Below the pieces are notes generated by a model. The model did no database searches. It had not been told where the DNA came from and saw nothing but the letters and a program-made list of their open reading frames with translations. Below, piece after piece: positions 27,941 through 36,109 of a stretch of 64,000 nt of DNA. Position 1 is the first letter of the stretch. Each line of letters begins with the position of its first letter. This DNA comes from Halorussus salinisoli (lineage in GTDB: Archaea > Halobacteriota > Halobacteria > Halobacteriales > Haladaptataceae), in the NCBI GenBank assembly GCA_005239435.1, contig SZNP01000004.1, forward strand, positions 682,001 to 746,000. Direction: 5' to 3'. Made by a program: the position numbers and the translations under genes.

Positions 27941-28270
27941 ATGGGGACCATCACAGACTACGTGTCAGTGCTCCGTTCGAAGAACGCCAATCCCTACGAG
28001 ATCACCATCGACCTGATCTTCGAGGAGTGGGACGACTATCACTACGTCACAGACAACGAACTGATAACCGAGGAGACGATCACGGAGACGTACGATATCC
28101 CACTCGACGAGGTGACCGTCTTCGTCTACTACGACCCCGCCAAGGCGATCAAGGCCACGATCAAACGGCCGATCCACTCCGGCGGGATCGGCGACTCCGA
28201 CATCTACGGGGCCCAGCAGTACGCACCCCTGCTCGATCTGGAGATCCCCGATCCCCCGGCGAACGAGTGA
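27941..28270 (+). CDS. DUF4387 family protein, AtuA partner
   Basis: 109 residues matching DUF4387 as I know it: YVSVLRSKNANPYEITIDL at the N-terminus, a central DYHYVTDNELITEE, and GGIGDSDIYGAQQYAPLL at the C-terminus. Proteins of this family are encoded directly after DUF1446 proteins or fused to them, so a two-subunit enzyme with the upstream product is likely. The three-base spacing implies translational coupling. The function is unknown. Confidence 0.88.
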   Translation: MGTITDYVSVLRSKNANPYEITIDLIFEEWDDYHYVTDNELITEETITETYDIPLDEVTVFVYYDPAKAIKATIKRPIHSGGIGDSDIYGAQQYAPLLDLEIPDPPANE

Positions 28271-28520
28271 CCCCGCTGGCCTTCGACGCTCTTCTCGCAC
28301 GAAGGATATACTCCACGAAACAAGACTCCTTGCTGGCGCGTTGACCGTTCTGATAGCGCCGAGGGGCCGCCGTTTCCCGGCCGATACTCGCCTTCGAGCG
28401 ACCCGACATCCGCCGCTGGAGTTGGAGTCCCCCTCGGACGGCGATTGTCACAAGGTAATCGGGGAAAAGTGGTGACCAATCCTTATGTACTGCGAGCTGG
28501 TTGTATGTGGCACCCTACCA

Positions 28521-28526
28521 AGGAGG
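28521..28526 (+). promoter_or_regulatory. Shine-Dalgarno site setting the MmgE/PrpD start
   Basis: AGGAGG ends 12 bases before ATG 28539 and supports that start over the in-frame ATG 28485, 54 bases upstream. Confidence 0.55.
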
Positions 28527-28538
28527 GTCACGATATCA

Positions 28539-29909
28539 ATGGCAAAAGACCGGCTTCTCTCCGGCAAAGCGAGGGCGATCGTCGATTTCGCCGCGAACAC
28601 GACGTTGGACGACATCCCGGACGAGGTGGTCGACCGCTCGAAGCTCGTCCTCCTCGATACTGTCGGATCACTGCTGGCGGCGTCCGACCCGACGTACGAC
28701 CCTGGTCGCATCGTCGCCGACTTCGCCGGCGACGGCGACGGTCGATCCGAATCGTCGATTATCGGCTACGAGCGCACGGCATCGTGCGAGAACGCGGCAC
28801 TCACGAACGGAACGCTGGGGTACTTCTGCGACCTGGACGCCCACCATCCAGAGGCGATAACTCACACGCCCGCAATCATGGTCCCGGCGGCACTGGCGGT
28901 CGGCGAGCGCGAGCGGGCGACCGGCACTGAACTGCTCGCGTCGGTTATCCTCGGCATCGAAGTCGCCTGCCGGGTGAGCCTCGCGCTGAATCCGGGGGCG
29001 CTGTACGACCAGGGGTTCCACCCGACGCCGGTGTCGGGCGGGTTCGGGGCGGCGGTGGCCGCGGGGAAACTGTTGGACCTCGACTCAGAGCAGCTCGCGA
29101 TTGCGCTGGGGTTGGCTCAGACCCAGGCGTCGGGGCTGCTCGCGTGGAAGGAAGACCCCACCGAGAGCCTGCGGCCGTTCAATCCCGGGATGGCCGCGCG
29201 GAACGGCGTCACCGCGGCCGAGCTCGCCGCGGCTAACTTCGGCTCGCCGGTCGACCCGTTCGGCGGTGAGTACAACGTGTTCCGAGCCTTCTCGAACGGT
29301 CGGGAGGCGGTCGACCGGTTGGACCGGGAACTGGGCGAGACGTACGCGATCACGGAGCACGCGTTCAAGCGATACTCCTCAGTCGCGTTCTCTCACCCCG
29401 CACTGGACGCGCTGCTCGGCCTCCTGGAGGAACACGACCTCTGCGCCGAGGACGTCGCCGAGATAGAGGTGCGATTTCCGGCGACCGGCGCCGAACTCAT
29501 CGACGACGCCGACCTCAACTCCCACTCCCTACAGTACCTCTTGGCCGTCGCGACGCTCGAACGGGAGGTGATGATAGACGACATCGTCGACGATCGCCGG
29601 TCGGACCCGGCGGTGAGGGCGCTGATGGACCGAGTTTCGCTGGTTCGGGACGAACAGCTGGACGACTGTTTCCCCGAGCGATACACGTCAGTCGTGACGC
29701 TCGAAACGGATTTAGGCACGTTCTCCGAGCGCGTCGAGTACGCGGCGGGGACCCCGGAGAAGCCGTTCACCGAATCCGACATTAAAGCCAAGTTCCGCCG
29801 AATCACGGAGTCGACGACGACCGGGGAGCAACGCGACGAGATCGTTGACGTCGTCTCCGATTTCGAGAACGTGCGCGACGTGAACGAGCTGGTCGAGCTG
29901 GTTCGCTGA
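28539..29909 (+). CDS. MmgE/PrpD family protein (2-methylcitrate dehydratase-like)
   Basis: 456 residues, full length for the family. Conserved stretches include LVLLDTVGSLLAA, CDLDAHHPEAITHTPAIM, the mid-protein HPTPVSGGFGAAVAAGKLL and EHAFKRYSSVAFSHPALDALL. Family members dehydrate 2-methylcitrate, decarboxylate cis-aconitate or epimerise iminodisuccinate. No 2-methylcitrate synthase or lyase gene is nearby, so a propionate role is not supported; an aspartate-linked acid is as likely, given the aspartate dehydrogenase downstream. It follows the DUF4387 gene by 268 bases and has its own ribosome-binding site. Confidence 0.9.
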   Translation: MAKDRLLSGKARAIVDFAANTTLDDIPDEVVDRSKLVLLDTVGSLLAASDPTYDPGRIVADFAGDGDGRSESSIIGYERTASCENAALTNGTLGYFCDLDAHHPEAITHTPAIMVPAALAVGERERATGTELLASVILGIEVACRVSLALNPGALYDQGFHPTPVSGGFGAAVAAGKLLDLDSEQLAIALGLAQTQASGLLAWKEDPTESLRPFNPGMAARNGVTAAELAAANFGSPVDPFGGEYNVFRAFSNGREAVDRLDRELGETYAITEHAFKRYSSVAFSHPALDALLGLLEEHDLCAEDVAEIEVRFPATGAELIDDADLNSHSLQYLLAVATLEREVMIDDIVDDRRSDPAVRALMDRVSLVRDEQLDDCFPERYTSVVTLETDLGTFSERVEYAAGTPEKPFTESDIKAKFRRITESTTTGEQRDEIVDVVSDFENVRDVNELVELVR

Positions 29910-29933
29910 CTCGGAATCGCTAGTCTCCCCTCG

Positions 29934-30056
29934 TCACTTCAGCACGACGTCGTCGCAGTCGCGACACAGCCACACCGTCGTCCCGTCCCAGAGGTTTCCC
30001 ATGACCCGGACGTTCTCGGACGTGATGGCCTCCTCGCAGTTCGGACACGATACCAT
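29934..30056 (-). CDS. Small zinc-ribbon protein (40 residues)
   Basis: A 40-residue protein too short for usual ORF calling. It starts MVSCPNCEEAITSENVRV and ends LCRDCDDVVLK, giving two CxxC knuckles (SCPNC and LCRDC) about 28 residues apart, a rubredoxin-like zinc ribbon. A TATA box (TATTTATA on the minus strand, 30079-30086) lies 26 bases upstream of the ATG, the leaderless arrangement. Small zinc-ribbon proteins are common in haloarchaea and mostly of unknown role; binding to nucleic acid or a protein partner is a general guess. It converges on the MmgE/PrpD gene. Confidence 0.75.
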   Translation of the reverse strand: MVSCPNCEEAITSENVRVMGNLWDGTTVWLCRDCDDVVLK

Positions 30057-30078
30057 GAGTAATGATACCACACAACAG

Positions 30079-30086
30079 TATAAATA
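30079..30086 (-). promoter_or_regulatory. TATA box for the small zinc-ribbon gene
   Basis: TATTTATA on the minus strand, centred 26 bases upstream of ATG 30056; a strong match. Confidence 0.65.
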
Positions 30087-30238
30087 CTCTCGGCCACCAC
30101 CGCATCCGACCGAACGAGGACGTAAGCGTGCTCGACGAACATTTCTATTATTTAAAAGTATAGAGTGTTATCGGCTGGCTATCGATCCGACGAGAACGGC
30201 GGGTCGGTCGACAGATACTGCGAGTAGTCGGAAGTACA

Positions 30239-30246
30239 CTTATTAG
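30239..30246 (+). promoter_or_regulatory. TATA box for the first aspartate dehydrogenase gene
   Basis: CTTATTAG centred about 25 bases before ATG 30268; leaderless start. Confidence 0.6.
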
Positions 30247-30267
30247 AAGCGGCGGTGTCCCTTAAGT

Positions 30268-31086
30268 ATGCTCGAAATCGGTCTCATCGGGACGGGAGCC
30301 ATCGGTTCACGCGTCGCCAGCGCAGTGACCGACGGAATGGTTCCCGACGCACGAATCGCGAGCGTGCACAACCGAACCCGGCAGCGGGCCTCCGACCTCG
30401 TCGATTCTCTGGAAACGGCCCACGAGATACACGTGGCGTCCGACCCGATTGAAGTGGCCGAACGCACGGACGTCGTGGTCGAGACGGCGAACCAGGCGGT
30501 CATCGAGGAGTATGCAGTCGACATCCTGGCCGCGGGCACGGACCTCGTCGCGCTGAGCGTCGGGGCGTTCAGAGACGCACAACTTCTGGCGGACGTCGAG
30601 GCGGTCGCCGCCGAGAACGACGCCCGGGTCCGCGTGCCGTCGGGGTCGATCGCCGGCCTCGACGGACTCGGAGCCATTGGGAACTATCACCTCGACGAGG
30701 TCGCCCTGCTCTGCTACCGGCCAGCTCACTACTACGGCCCATATGTGGACGACTCGGTTGACCTCGATGATCTAGAGGACGGCGACGTCATATTCGCGGG
30801 GACGGCCGCAGAGGCCGCCGGGGCGTTCCCCGCGCACATGAACGTGGCAGTCACCGTCGCGCTCACCGCCGGCGTCGACCCCGAGGACGTTACCGTCCGC
30901 ATCGAAGTCGAGTCGACCGCGCCGCGGGCCCGATACGTGGTCCGTGCCCGCGGGGCCGGTGGCACCGTCGACGCGGAGGTTCTGAATTTCAGGACGGAAT
31001 CGAATCCGGAAACGAGCCACATCAACGTGCTCTCGATAGTCGAGACGCTCCGCCGTCTCTCCGGGCCGGTGGTAGTAGGGACGTGA
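30268..31086 (+). CDS. Aspartate dehydrogenase-like protein, copy 1
   Basis: 272 residues of the L-aspartate dehydrogenase (NadX) family, which interconverts aspartate and iminosuccinate with NAD(P)H. The N-terminal loop LIGTGAIGSRV binds the nucleotide, VRVPSGSIAGLDGLGAI near residue 117 is the family's second signature, and FPAHMNVAVTVALTAGVDP near residue 188 contributes to the active site. No quinolinate synthase (nadA) or nadC is adjacent, so a catabolic or ammonia-fixing role is more likely than NAD synthesis. A second copy lies at 35259-36077. It follows the AtuA/DUF4387/MmgE operon. Confidence 0.88.
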   Translation: MLEIGLIGTGAIGSRVASAVTDGMVPDARIASVHNRTRQRASDLVDSLETAHEIHVASDPIEVAERTDVVVETANQAVIEEYAVDILAAGTDLVALSVGAFRDAQLLADVEAVAAENDARVRVPSGSIAGLDGLGAIGNYHLDEVALLCYRPAHYYGPYVDDSVDLDDLEDGDVIFAGTAAEAAGAFPAHMNVAVTVALTAGVDPEDVTVRIEVESTAPRARYVVRARGAGGTVDAEVLNFRTESNPETSHINVLSIVETLRRLSGPVVVGT

Positions 31087-31139
31087 CTGCCGGCCGACCG
31101 CAAACTCAGCGTTCGTCCCCGAACTGCCGGCCCGGCGAT

Positions 31140-32465
31140 TTAGTCGGCGGCGTCCGCTGGCTCCTTCTGGGTACGTATCAACACGAGGCAGACGACCGCC
31201 CCCATGGCAGCGATGCCTGCCTGGACGAGGAACGTGGTGGTGGCCGTTCCATAGGTCAGGGCGATTCCGGAGAGCGACGCGCCCAGCGCACCGATTCCGA
31301 ATACGGCCAAGTAGGTGAACCCGTACGACAGGCCCCGAACGTCGGACGGAGAGTACGCCGCGACTATCGCCTGGGAGACCGGCTGCACCGCGAACAAGGT
31401 GAAGCCGAGGACCGCCGAGGCGAGTAGGAGTGGGCCGAGTCCGAGCGAGGCTGCCGGGACGAACGCGACCGCTATCGCCGACAGTAGTCCGAGTAAGGCG
31501 GCGAAGGTCCACCGTAGCGGGAGCCGGTCGATTAGGTGTCCGCCGACGTACTGGCCAAAGATGCCGACCGTGAGGAGTCCGGAATAGAGGTACCGACCGA
31601 GGTCAAGTTCGGACCTCGGTCCGGTCTCGCCGCCGAACAGCGAGAGCGAGAAGCCGCTCTCGCGCAAGAAGTCGCCGAGCAGTTCCGGGAGGAACGTGAT
31701 GATGCCCCGGTAGTAGAGGCCATTGAACATCACGACCAGGAACACCAATCCGAACGCGACCGTGAAGAGTCGCCTCGCGTCCGAACGAAGCGACGACGCG
31801 CTCAGAGAGGATTCCTCTCTGGTCCCGTCCTCGCCCCCGTCGGTCGACGGCAGATTCTCGGTACCACCGTCGCTGGCGGTAGTGCCGACGTCGCTATCGG
31901 CGGTCACGGCAGCGGTCTCGTCGAAGTCGCGCCGGAGGCCGTAGACGGCTGTTACGAGCGCCGGAATGGCCAACACCGTCGTGACGATTTGCCAGTCAAA
32001 CGCCAACAGCAGCAGCGCGGTGGCCAGGGGGCCGAGCGCGATCCCGACGTTCCCGCCCATGCCGTGATAGCCGAACGCTCGCCCGCGCACGGTGACCCCC
32101 TTGCTCAACAGCGCCAGTCCGGCGGGGTGGTAGATGCTCGCCGCCACACCCCACAGCGAGAGCGCGACGGCCACCCCGACGAGATTCGGTGCGAGCCCGA
32201 GTATTAGGAACGAGCCGCCCATCCCCGCGAGGCAGGCTGCAATCACGGGCCTCGAACCGTAGGCGTCTGCGAGGATGCCGCTCGGGAGGGCACCGATGCC
32301 CATCAGCGCGTAGCCCACCGCCACGACCGTCCCCAACGTCGCCGGTGTGACCGGAAACTCCACCAGCCAGATGGTCATCAGTATTGGTATCGAGAGCTCG
32401 TAGGTGTGGACCAGGGCGTGGGAAATCGTCGTAAACCCGATGATGGCGCGGTCGTTATCATTCAT
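31140..32465 (-). CDS. MFS transporter
   Basis: 441-residue major facilitator carrier from MNDNDRAIIGFTTISHAL. The loop GALPSGILADAYGSRPVI follows segment 2, and GQYVGGHLIDRLPLRWTF is its counterpart in the second half. A long acidic and serine-rich cytoplasmic loop of about 60 residues (around 195-255) separates the halves. The ORF is open to 32552, but the added 29 residues are not transporter-like, so ATG 32465 is chosen. It lies 87 bases after the conserved unknown gene on the same strand and may be co-transcribed. Confidence 0.88.
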   Translation of the reverse strand: MNDNDRAIIGFTTISHALVHTYELSIPILMTIWLVEFPVTPATLGTVVAVGYALMGIGALPSGILADAYGSRPVIAACLAGMGGSFLILGLAPNLVGVAVALSLWGVAASIYHPAGLALLSKGVTVRGRAFGYHGMGGNVGIALGPLATALLLLAFDWQIVTTVLAIPALVTAVYGLRRDFDETAAVTADSDVGTTASDGGTENLPSTDGGEDGTREESSLSASSLRSDARRLFTVAFGLVFLVVMFNGLYYRGIITFLPELLGDFLRESGFSLSLFGGETGPRSELDLGRYLYSGLLTVGIFGQYVGGHLIDRLPLRWTFAALLGLLSAIAVAFVPAASLGLGPLLLASAVLGFTLFAVQPVSQAIVAAYSPSDVRGLSYGFTYLAVFGIGALGASLSGIALTYGTATTTFLVQAGIAAMGAVVCLVLIRTQKEPADAAD

Positions 32466-32552
32466 GCGAATCAGTAGCTGAGCGGTCGTTGCAGTGGACG
32501 CTTGAGGTCTGGGCGTCACCGAATAGCCTCTTCTCGCGGTTCGGTGTCTCAA

Positions 32553-32978
32553 TCATTCGAAACGAATCTGTGTCCCCAGTTCGATGTCGAGGTCAGCGCC
32601 GCTCCGGCAGTCGTCGGTACTGAGCACGATGTTCTGGTGGTTCGGCATGTGCGTCTCGTCAAACCCGACCAGTGTCCCGAGTGACCGCTCCCCGACGCTC
32701 ACTTCGTCGCCTACGGCGGTGACACCGCCCTGCGCTATCTCGACGAACCCGACGACCGCGCCGCGGTCTACCCCCATGTGTTCGCGGGGATTCGGTTCGT
32801 CGGTCAGGATGAGTTCGTGAATCTCTCCCCGGGGAAGCGCCCGCGACATCGGGGTAATGAACTCAAGGCCGCGGTCGTCGTACATCACGTCGAGGACGAC
32901 GACGATCTCGCCGGTGACGGCTCGTTTATTTCCGTCGTCGTAGGGGTTCTTGTCAAGAAGGTTCTCGTACGGATCCAT
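32553..32978 (-). CDS. Conserved protein of unknown function (possibly DUF6917)
   Basis: 141 residues from MDPYENLLDKNPYDDGNKR. Not recognised with certainty; it may belong to the small family DUF6917, which has no known role. It is strongly acidic, with a beta-rich pattern such as GEIVVVLDVMYDDRGLEF and two glycine-containing turns, and a C-terminal block GTLVGFDETHMPNHQNIVL that looks like a conserved core. No signal or membrane segment is present. ATG 32978 is preferred to 33038. It is upstream of and on the same strand as the MFS gene, so it may accompany transport or be an enzyme for the same substrate. Confidence 0.65.
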   Translation of the reverse strand: MDPYENLLDKNPYDDGNKRAVTGEIVVVLDVMYDDRGLEFITPMSRALPRGEIHELILTDEPNPREHMGVDRGAVVGFVEIAQGGVTAVGDEVSVGERSLGTLVGFDETHMPNHQNIVLSTDDCRSGADLDIELGTQIRFE

Positions 32979-33132
32979 GGTTCTGGGGCTCGGTTCGGAC
33001 CTAATTGTCGTCTTTTGAATCGAGGGGCGACCACTCAAAGGTTTCCCTCGTTACCAGTCTGCGTTGGGCGCGTCGGACCATCTCCCTCAACTGGAAATCT
33101 AGGGGCCCTGACCGACGGATAGTTGACCACCC

Positions 33133-33140
33133 ATAAGTAT
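33133..33140 (+). promoter_or_regulatory. TATA box for the hydroxyacid dehydrogenase gene
   Basis: ATAAGTAT is centred about 31 bases upstream of ATG 33168 and supports that start over the in-frame start at 33123. Confidence 0.55.
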
Positions 33141-33167
33141 AACCATACGCAGAACGGGACAGGGAGT

Positions 33168-34064
33168 ATGCCCGACAAGACTGTCGGATTCGTCGGACTC
33201 GGTATTATGGGAAAACCGATGGCGAAAAACGTCCTGGCGGCCGGCTATCCAGTGGTCGGCCACAACCGTTCGGACGGCCCCGTCGAAGAACTCGCGGCCG
33301 CGGGCGCCGAGCGGGCCGAGCACCCGCAGGAGGTCGCCGAGCGCTCGGACGTCGTCGTCACAGTGCTTCCAGACACCGACGCGATCGAAGAAGTGCTCAC
33401 AGGGGAGAACGGCGTCATCGAGGGACTGAGCGGCGGTGAGACGGTGATAGACATGTCCACGATTTCGCCGACCGCCACTGAGAGGCTATCCGAACAGATT
33501 CGGTCCGCCGGCGCAAAAATGCTCGACGCTCCCATCAGCGGCGGCGAGGAAGGCGCCATCGACGGGACACTCTCGATCATGGTCGGGGGCAACGAGGCTG
33601 CGCTGGACGCCCAGCGGGACCTGTTGGCGGTCATGGGGTCGACGATCACCTACTGCGGCGACAATGGCGCGGGGCAGGTGACGAAGGCCTGCAACCAAAT
33701 TGTAGTCTCGACCACGATGCAGGGCATCAGCGAAGCGCTGGTGTTCGCCGAGAAGGCCGGCGCCGACCTGGAGGCGGTCGTCGACGCCATAAGTGGCGGC
33801 GCGGCCGGATGCTGGGCGCTCGACAACCGGGCACCGAGCATGATTCGGGGCGACTTCGACCCTGGGTTCTTCGCTTCATACCAGTACAAGGACCTTCGAA
33901 TCGCCACGGACGCCGGCGAGGCCTACGGCGCGGTGATGCCGGCGACCGAACTCGCCCATGAGATGTACAAGTCGATGGAGGCCAACGGGAATGGCGACCT
34001 AGACAACTCCGGCATCATCACCGTAATCGAAGACCTGGCGAACGAACAAGCGCGCATCGAGTGA
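33168..34064 (+). CDS. Beta-hydroxyacid dehydrogenase (GarR/3-hydroxyisobutyrate dehydrogenase family)
   Basis: 298 residues. The NAD(P) loop is FVGLGIMGKPMAKN at the N-terminus, the substrate motif DAPISGGEEGA lies near residues 120-130, and the catalytic lysine is Lys173 in GAGQVTKACNQ. YQYKDLRIA near residue 244 supplies the usual lysine-aspartate pair. The family includes tartronate semialdehyde reductase and 3-hydroxyisobutyrate dehydrogenase. It is followed after 115 bases by the threonine-dehydratase-like gene. Reduction of tartronate semialdehyde or oxidation of a beta-hydroxyacid would both fit the setting. Confidence 0.92.
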   Translation: MPDKTVGFVGLGIMGKPMAKNVLAAGYPVVGHNRSDGPVEELAAAGAERAEHPQEVAERSDVVVTVLPDTDAIEEVLTGENGVIEGLSGGETVIDMSTISPTATERLSEQIRSAGAKMLDAPISGGEEGAIDGTLSIMVGGNEAALDAQRDLLAVMGSTITYCGDNGAGQVTKACNQIVVSTTMQGISEALVFAEKAGADLEAVVDAISGGAAGCWALDNRAPSMIRGDFDPGFFASYQYKDLRIATDAGEAYGAVMPATELAHEMYKSMEANGNGDLDNSGIITVIEDLANEQARIE

Positions 34065-34179
34065 CCACTCATGAAGACGATGAACCCTCGACGAAGGTCA
34101 CCACCGGCGACGGTCGATGGACAGGGTCACGACTTTTGGGGGCCACCGAACAGACGCACCTCCGGCGAGGGTCGTGCCC

Positions 34180-35199
34180 ATGTCTGACCGGACGTTCAAA
34201 CCGATTGAATCCCCGGATTCTACGACTGTCTTCCCCTACCACGACCTGACACCGCCCACGCTGTCCCAGATTTACCGGATGCGGGCGCTGATGCAGTCAC
34301 ACCTCCCCCGCAGTCCGCTCGTCCGGAGCGACATCCTCTCGGAACGGTTGGATGCGGACGTCTACCTCAAGCGCGAAGACACGCTGCCGACGGGGACGTT
34401 CAAGGTTCGTGGCGGAATCGCCCTCGGCCATGACCTCGACGAGCGGTTCCGCGAGCAGGGACTGATAGTCGCTAGCACTGGCAACCTCGGTCAAGGTGTC
34501 GCGTACGGGGGCCGCGAGTTCGACGTCCCCGTCGTCATCGGCGTCCCCGAGGGGGCAAATCCGTCGAAAGTCGCGGCGATGGAGCGCCTCGGGGCGAGGG
34601 TCGAACAGCGCGGGACCGACTTCGACGAGGCTAGAGAGTGGGTCGAATCCCGGGCCGTCGACGAGGGCTACCGTCTCGTCTCGCCCGGGAACGACCGCAA
34701 TCTCCTCGCGGGTATCGCGACGGCGGGCCTCGAAGTCGTCGAGGACCGCTCCGACGTGGACGTGCTCGTCAATCCCATCGGGTCTGGGAGCAGCGCCACC
34801 GGGTACTGTCTCACGGTCGGAAAACTCTGCGACGCGGACGTCATCGGGGTGCAGTCCGAGGACGCGAGCGCCGTCTACGAGGCTTGGAAGGGCGGGCACC
34901 TCAAGTCCAAGGAGTCCGTATCGACGTTCGCCGAGGGGTTGGCGACACGGGTCCCATTCGCGCTTACCATGCAGGTGCTCAGGGAGGACCTCACCGACAT
35001 CGTCCTCGTCTCTGACGAGGCACTCCGCCAGACAATTCGACTGCTGCTCGAGGAGGAACACATCTTAGCGGAAGGCGCCGGCGTCGCCAGCGTCGCAGGG
35101 GCGCTGCAACTCGGGGACGAACTTCGGGGGAAGACGGTCGTGCTACCCATTTCGGGGCGTAATATCGACGCCGAGACGCTCGCGGCCGTGCTAGAATAG
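34180..35199 (+). CDS. Threonine/serine dehydratase-like PLP enzyme (fold type II)
   Basis: 339 residues of the PLP-dependent beta-family. The Schiff-base Lys75 is in GTFKVRGGI, the carboxylate loop is STGNLGQGVAYGG (family form SxGNxxQG), the phosphate-binding loop is PIGSGSSATGYC, and the C-terminal LPISGRNID replaces the usual SGGN. No ACT domain is present, so it is the unregulated catabolic type. Relatives dehydrate threonine, serine, beta-hydroxyaspartate or hydroxyectoine intermediates. Next to a second aspartate dehydrogenase, a beta-hydroxyaspartate substrate is attractive but unproven. ATG 34180 is preferred over 34117. Confidence 0.88.
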   Translation: MSDRTFKPIESPDSTTVFPYHDLTPPTLSQIYRMRALMQSHLPRSPLVRSDILSERLDADVYLKREDTLPTGTFKVRGGIALGHDLDERFREQGLIVASTGNLGQGVAYGGREFDVPVVIGVPEGANPSKVAAMERLGARVEQRGTDFDEAREWVESRAVDEGYRLVSPGNDRNLLAGIATAGLEVVEDRSDVDVLVNPIGSGSSATGYCLTVGKLCDADVIGVQSEDASAVYEAWKGGHLKSKESVSTFAEGLATRVPFALTMQVLREDLTDIVLVSDEALRQTIRLLLEEEHILAEGAGVASVAGALQLGDELRGKTVVLPISGRNIDAETLAAVLE

Positions 35200-35221
35200 A
35201 GTACGAGTGGTCGCTCGGGAA

Positions 35222-35238
35222 AATATATTTGTTTTTAC
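35222..35238. terminator. Probable T-rich terminator between convergent genes
   Basis: TATTTGTTTTTAC on the plus strand lies 25-40 bases after the dehydratase stop; ATATATTTTCC on the opposite strand would serve the convergent dehydrogenase gene. Archaeal termination often uses such U-rich tracts without a hairpin. Confidence 0.45.
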
Positions 35239-35258
35239 AATACAGGTGTTTCTCCCAC

Positions 35259-36077
35259 TTACGTTCCGACGACGACGGGGTCCGTGAGCCTGCGCAGTGT
35301 TTCGACGGCGGAGAACACCGTCAGCGCGCTCTGTTCGGGTTTCGCATCCGTCGCGAAGTTCCGAACCTCCGTCTCGACGGCTCCCGCCTCCCCAGTCGCG
35401 GACACGACGTAGCGGCTTCGGGGGGCCGTCCGCTTGACGAAGATCTCAACGGTGACATCCTCGGGCCTGACATCGACCGTCAGCGTGAGGGCAATGGCCA
35501 CGTTCATGTGCGCGGGGAACGTCGCGGCGGCTTCCGCCGCCGTCCCCGAGAATATCGGCTCCCCGTCCGGCAATTCGGTTACGTCCACAGCGTCGTCGAC
35601 GTACGGTTCGAGGTACTCCGGAGGCCGGTAACAGCGCAACGAAACCCCGTCCACGGTTCCGTGCCTGATTGCGCCGACGCCGTCCAGGCACGCGATAGCG
35701 CCCGACGGGACGCGGACCCGCGAATCGTTTTTGTCGGCCGCTGTCCGAACCGCGTCCAGGAGGTCCGGGTCGCGAAACGCCCCCACACTCAGCGCGACGA
35801 GGTCCGCGCCTGTGGACAGGATATCGACGGCCGACTCCGCGACGACTGCCTGACTTGCCGTCTCGACTACGACGTCGACCTGTTCGGCGACCTCAACTGG
35901 GTCGGACGCGATGTTGACGTCGGCCTCCGAGTCCAGCGACGAGACGACAGCCCGGGCCCGCTTCGGCGTTCGGTTGTACACGCTCGACAGCCGTGCCCCG
36001 GGCACCAGTCCGTCCACGAGGTGTCCAGCTACTTTCGATCCTAGTGCTCCGGTCCCGATTAGCCCGACTTCGTACAT
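35259..36077 (-). CDS. Aspartate dehydrogenase-like protein, copy 2
   Basis: 272 residues, a clear paralogue of the 30268 gene with the same length and motifs: GLIGTGALGSKVAGHL, VRVPSGAIACLDGVGAI and FPAHMNVAIALTLTVDVRP. Both end RRL-(T/S)-x-PVVVGT, pointing to duplication. It converges with the threonine-dehydratase-like gene and has its own TATA box (ATTATTATC, 36101-36109). Start ATG 36077 is used rather than 36092. Having two copies in one cluster suggests different cofactor or substrate ranges, or induction by different compounds. Confidence 0.88.
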   Translation of the reverse strand: MYEVGLIGTGALGSKVAGHLVDGLVPGARLSSVYNRTPKRARAVVSSLDSEADVNIASDPVEVAEQVDVVVETASQAVVAESAVDILSTGADLVALSVGAFRDPDLLDAVRTAADKNDSRVRVPSGAIACLDGVGAIRHGTVDGVSLRCYRPPEYLEPYVDDAVDVTELPDGEPIFSGTAAEAAATFPAHMNVAIALTLTVDVRPEDVTVEIFVKRTAPRSRYVVSATGEAGAVETEVRNFATDAKPEQSALTVFSAVETLRRLTDPVVVGT

Positions 36078-36100
36078 GGCGATACTAGACACTAGCGTTT

Positions 36101-36109
36101 GATAATAAT
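36101..36109 (-). promoter_or_regulatory. TATA box for the second aspartate dehydrogenase gene
   Basis: ATTATTATC on the minus strand, centred 28 bases upstream of ATG 36077. Confidence 0.55.

Noticed and set aside
28539..29909. Propionate (2-methylcitrate) pathway from the MmgE/PrpD gene
   Set aside because: No methylcitrate synthase, methylisocitrate lyase or acyl-CoA genes are nearby.
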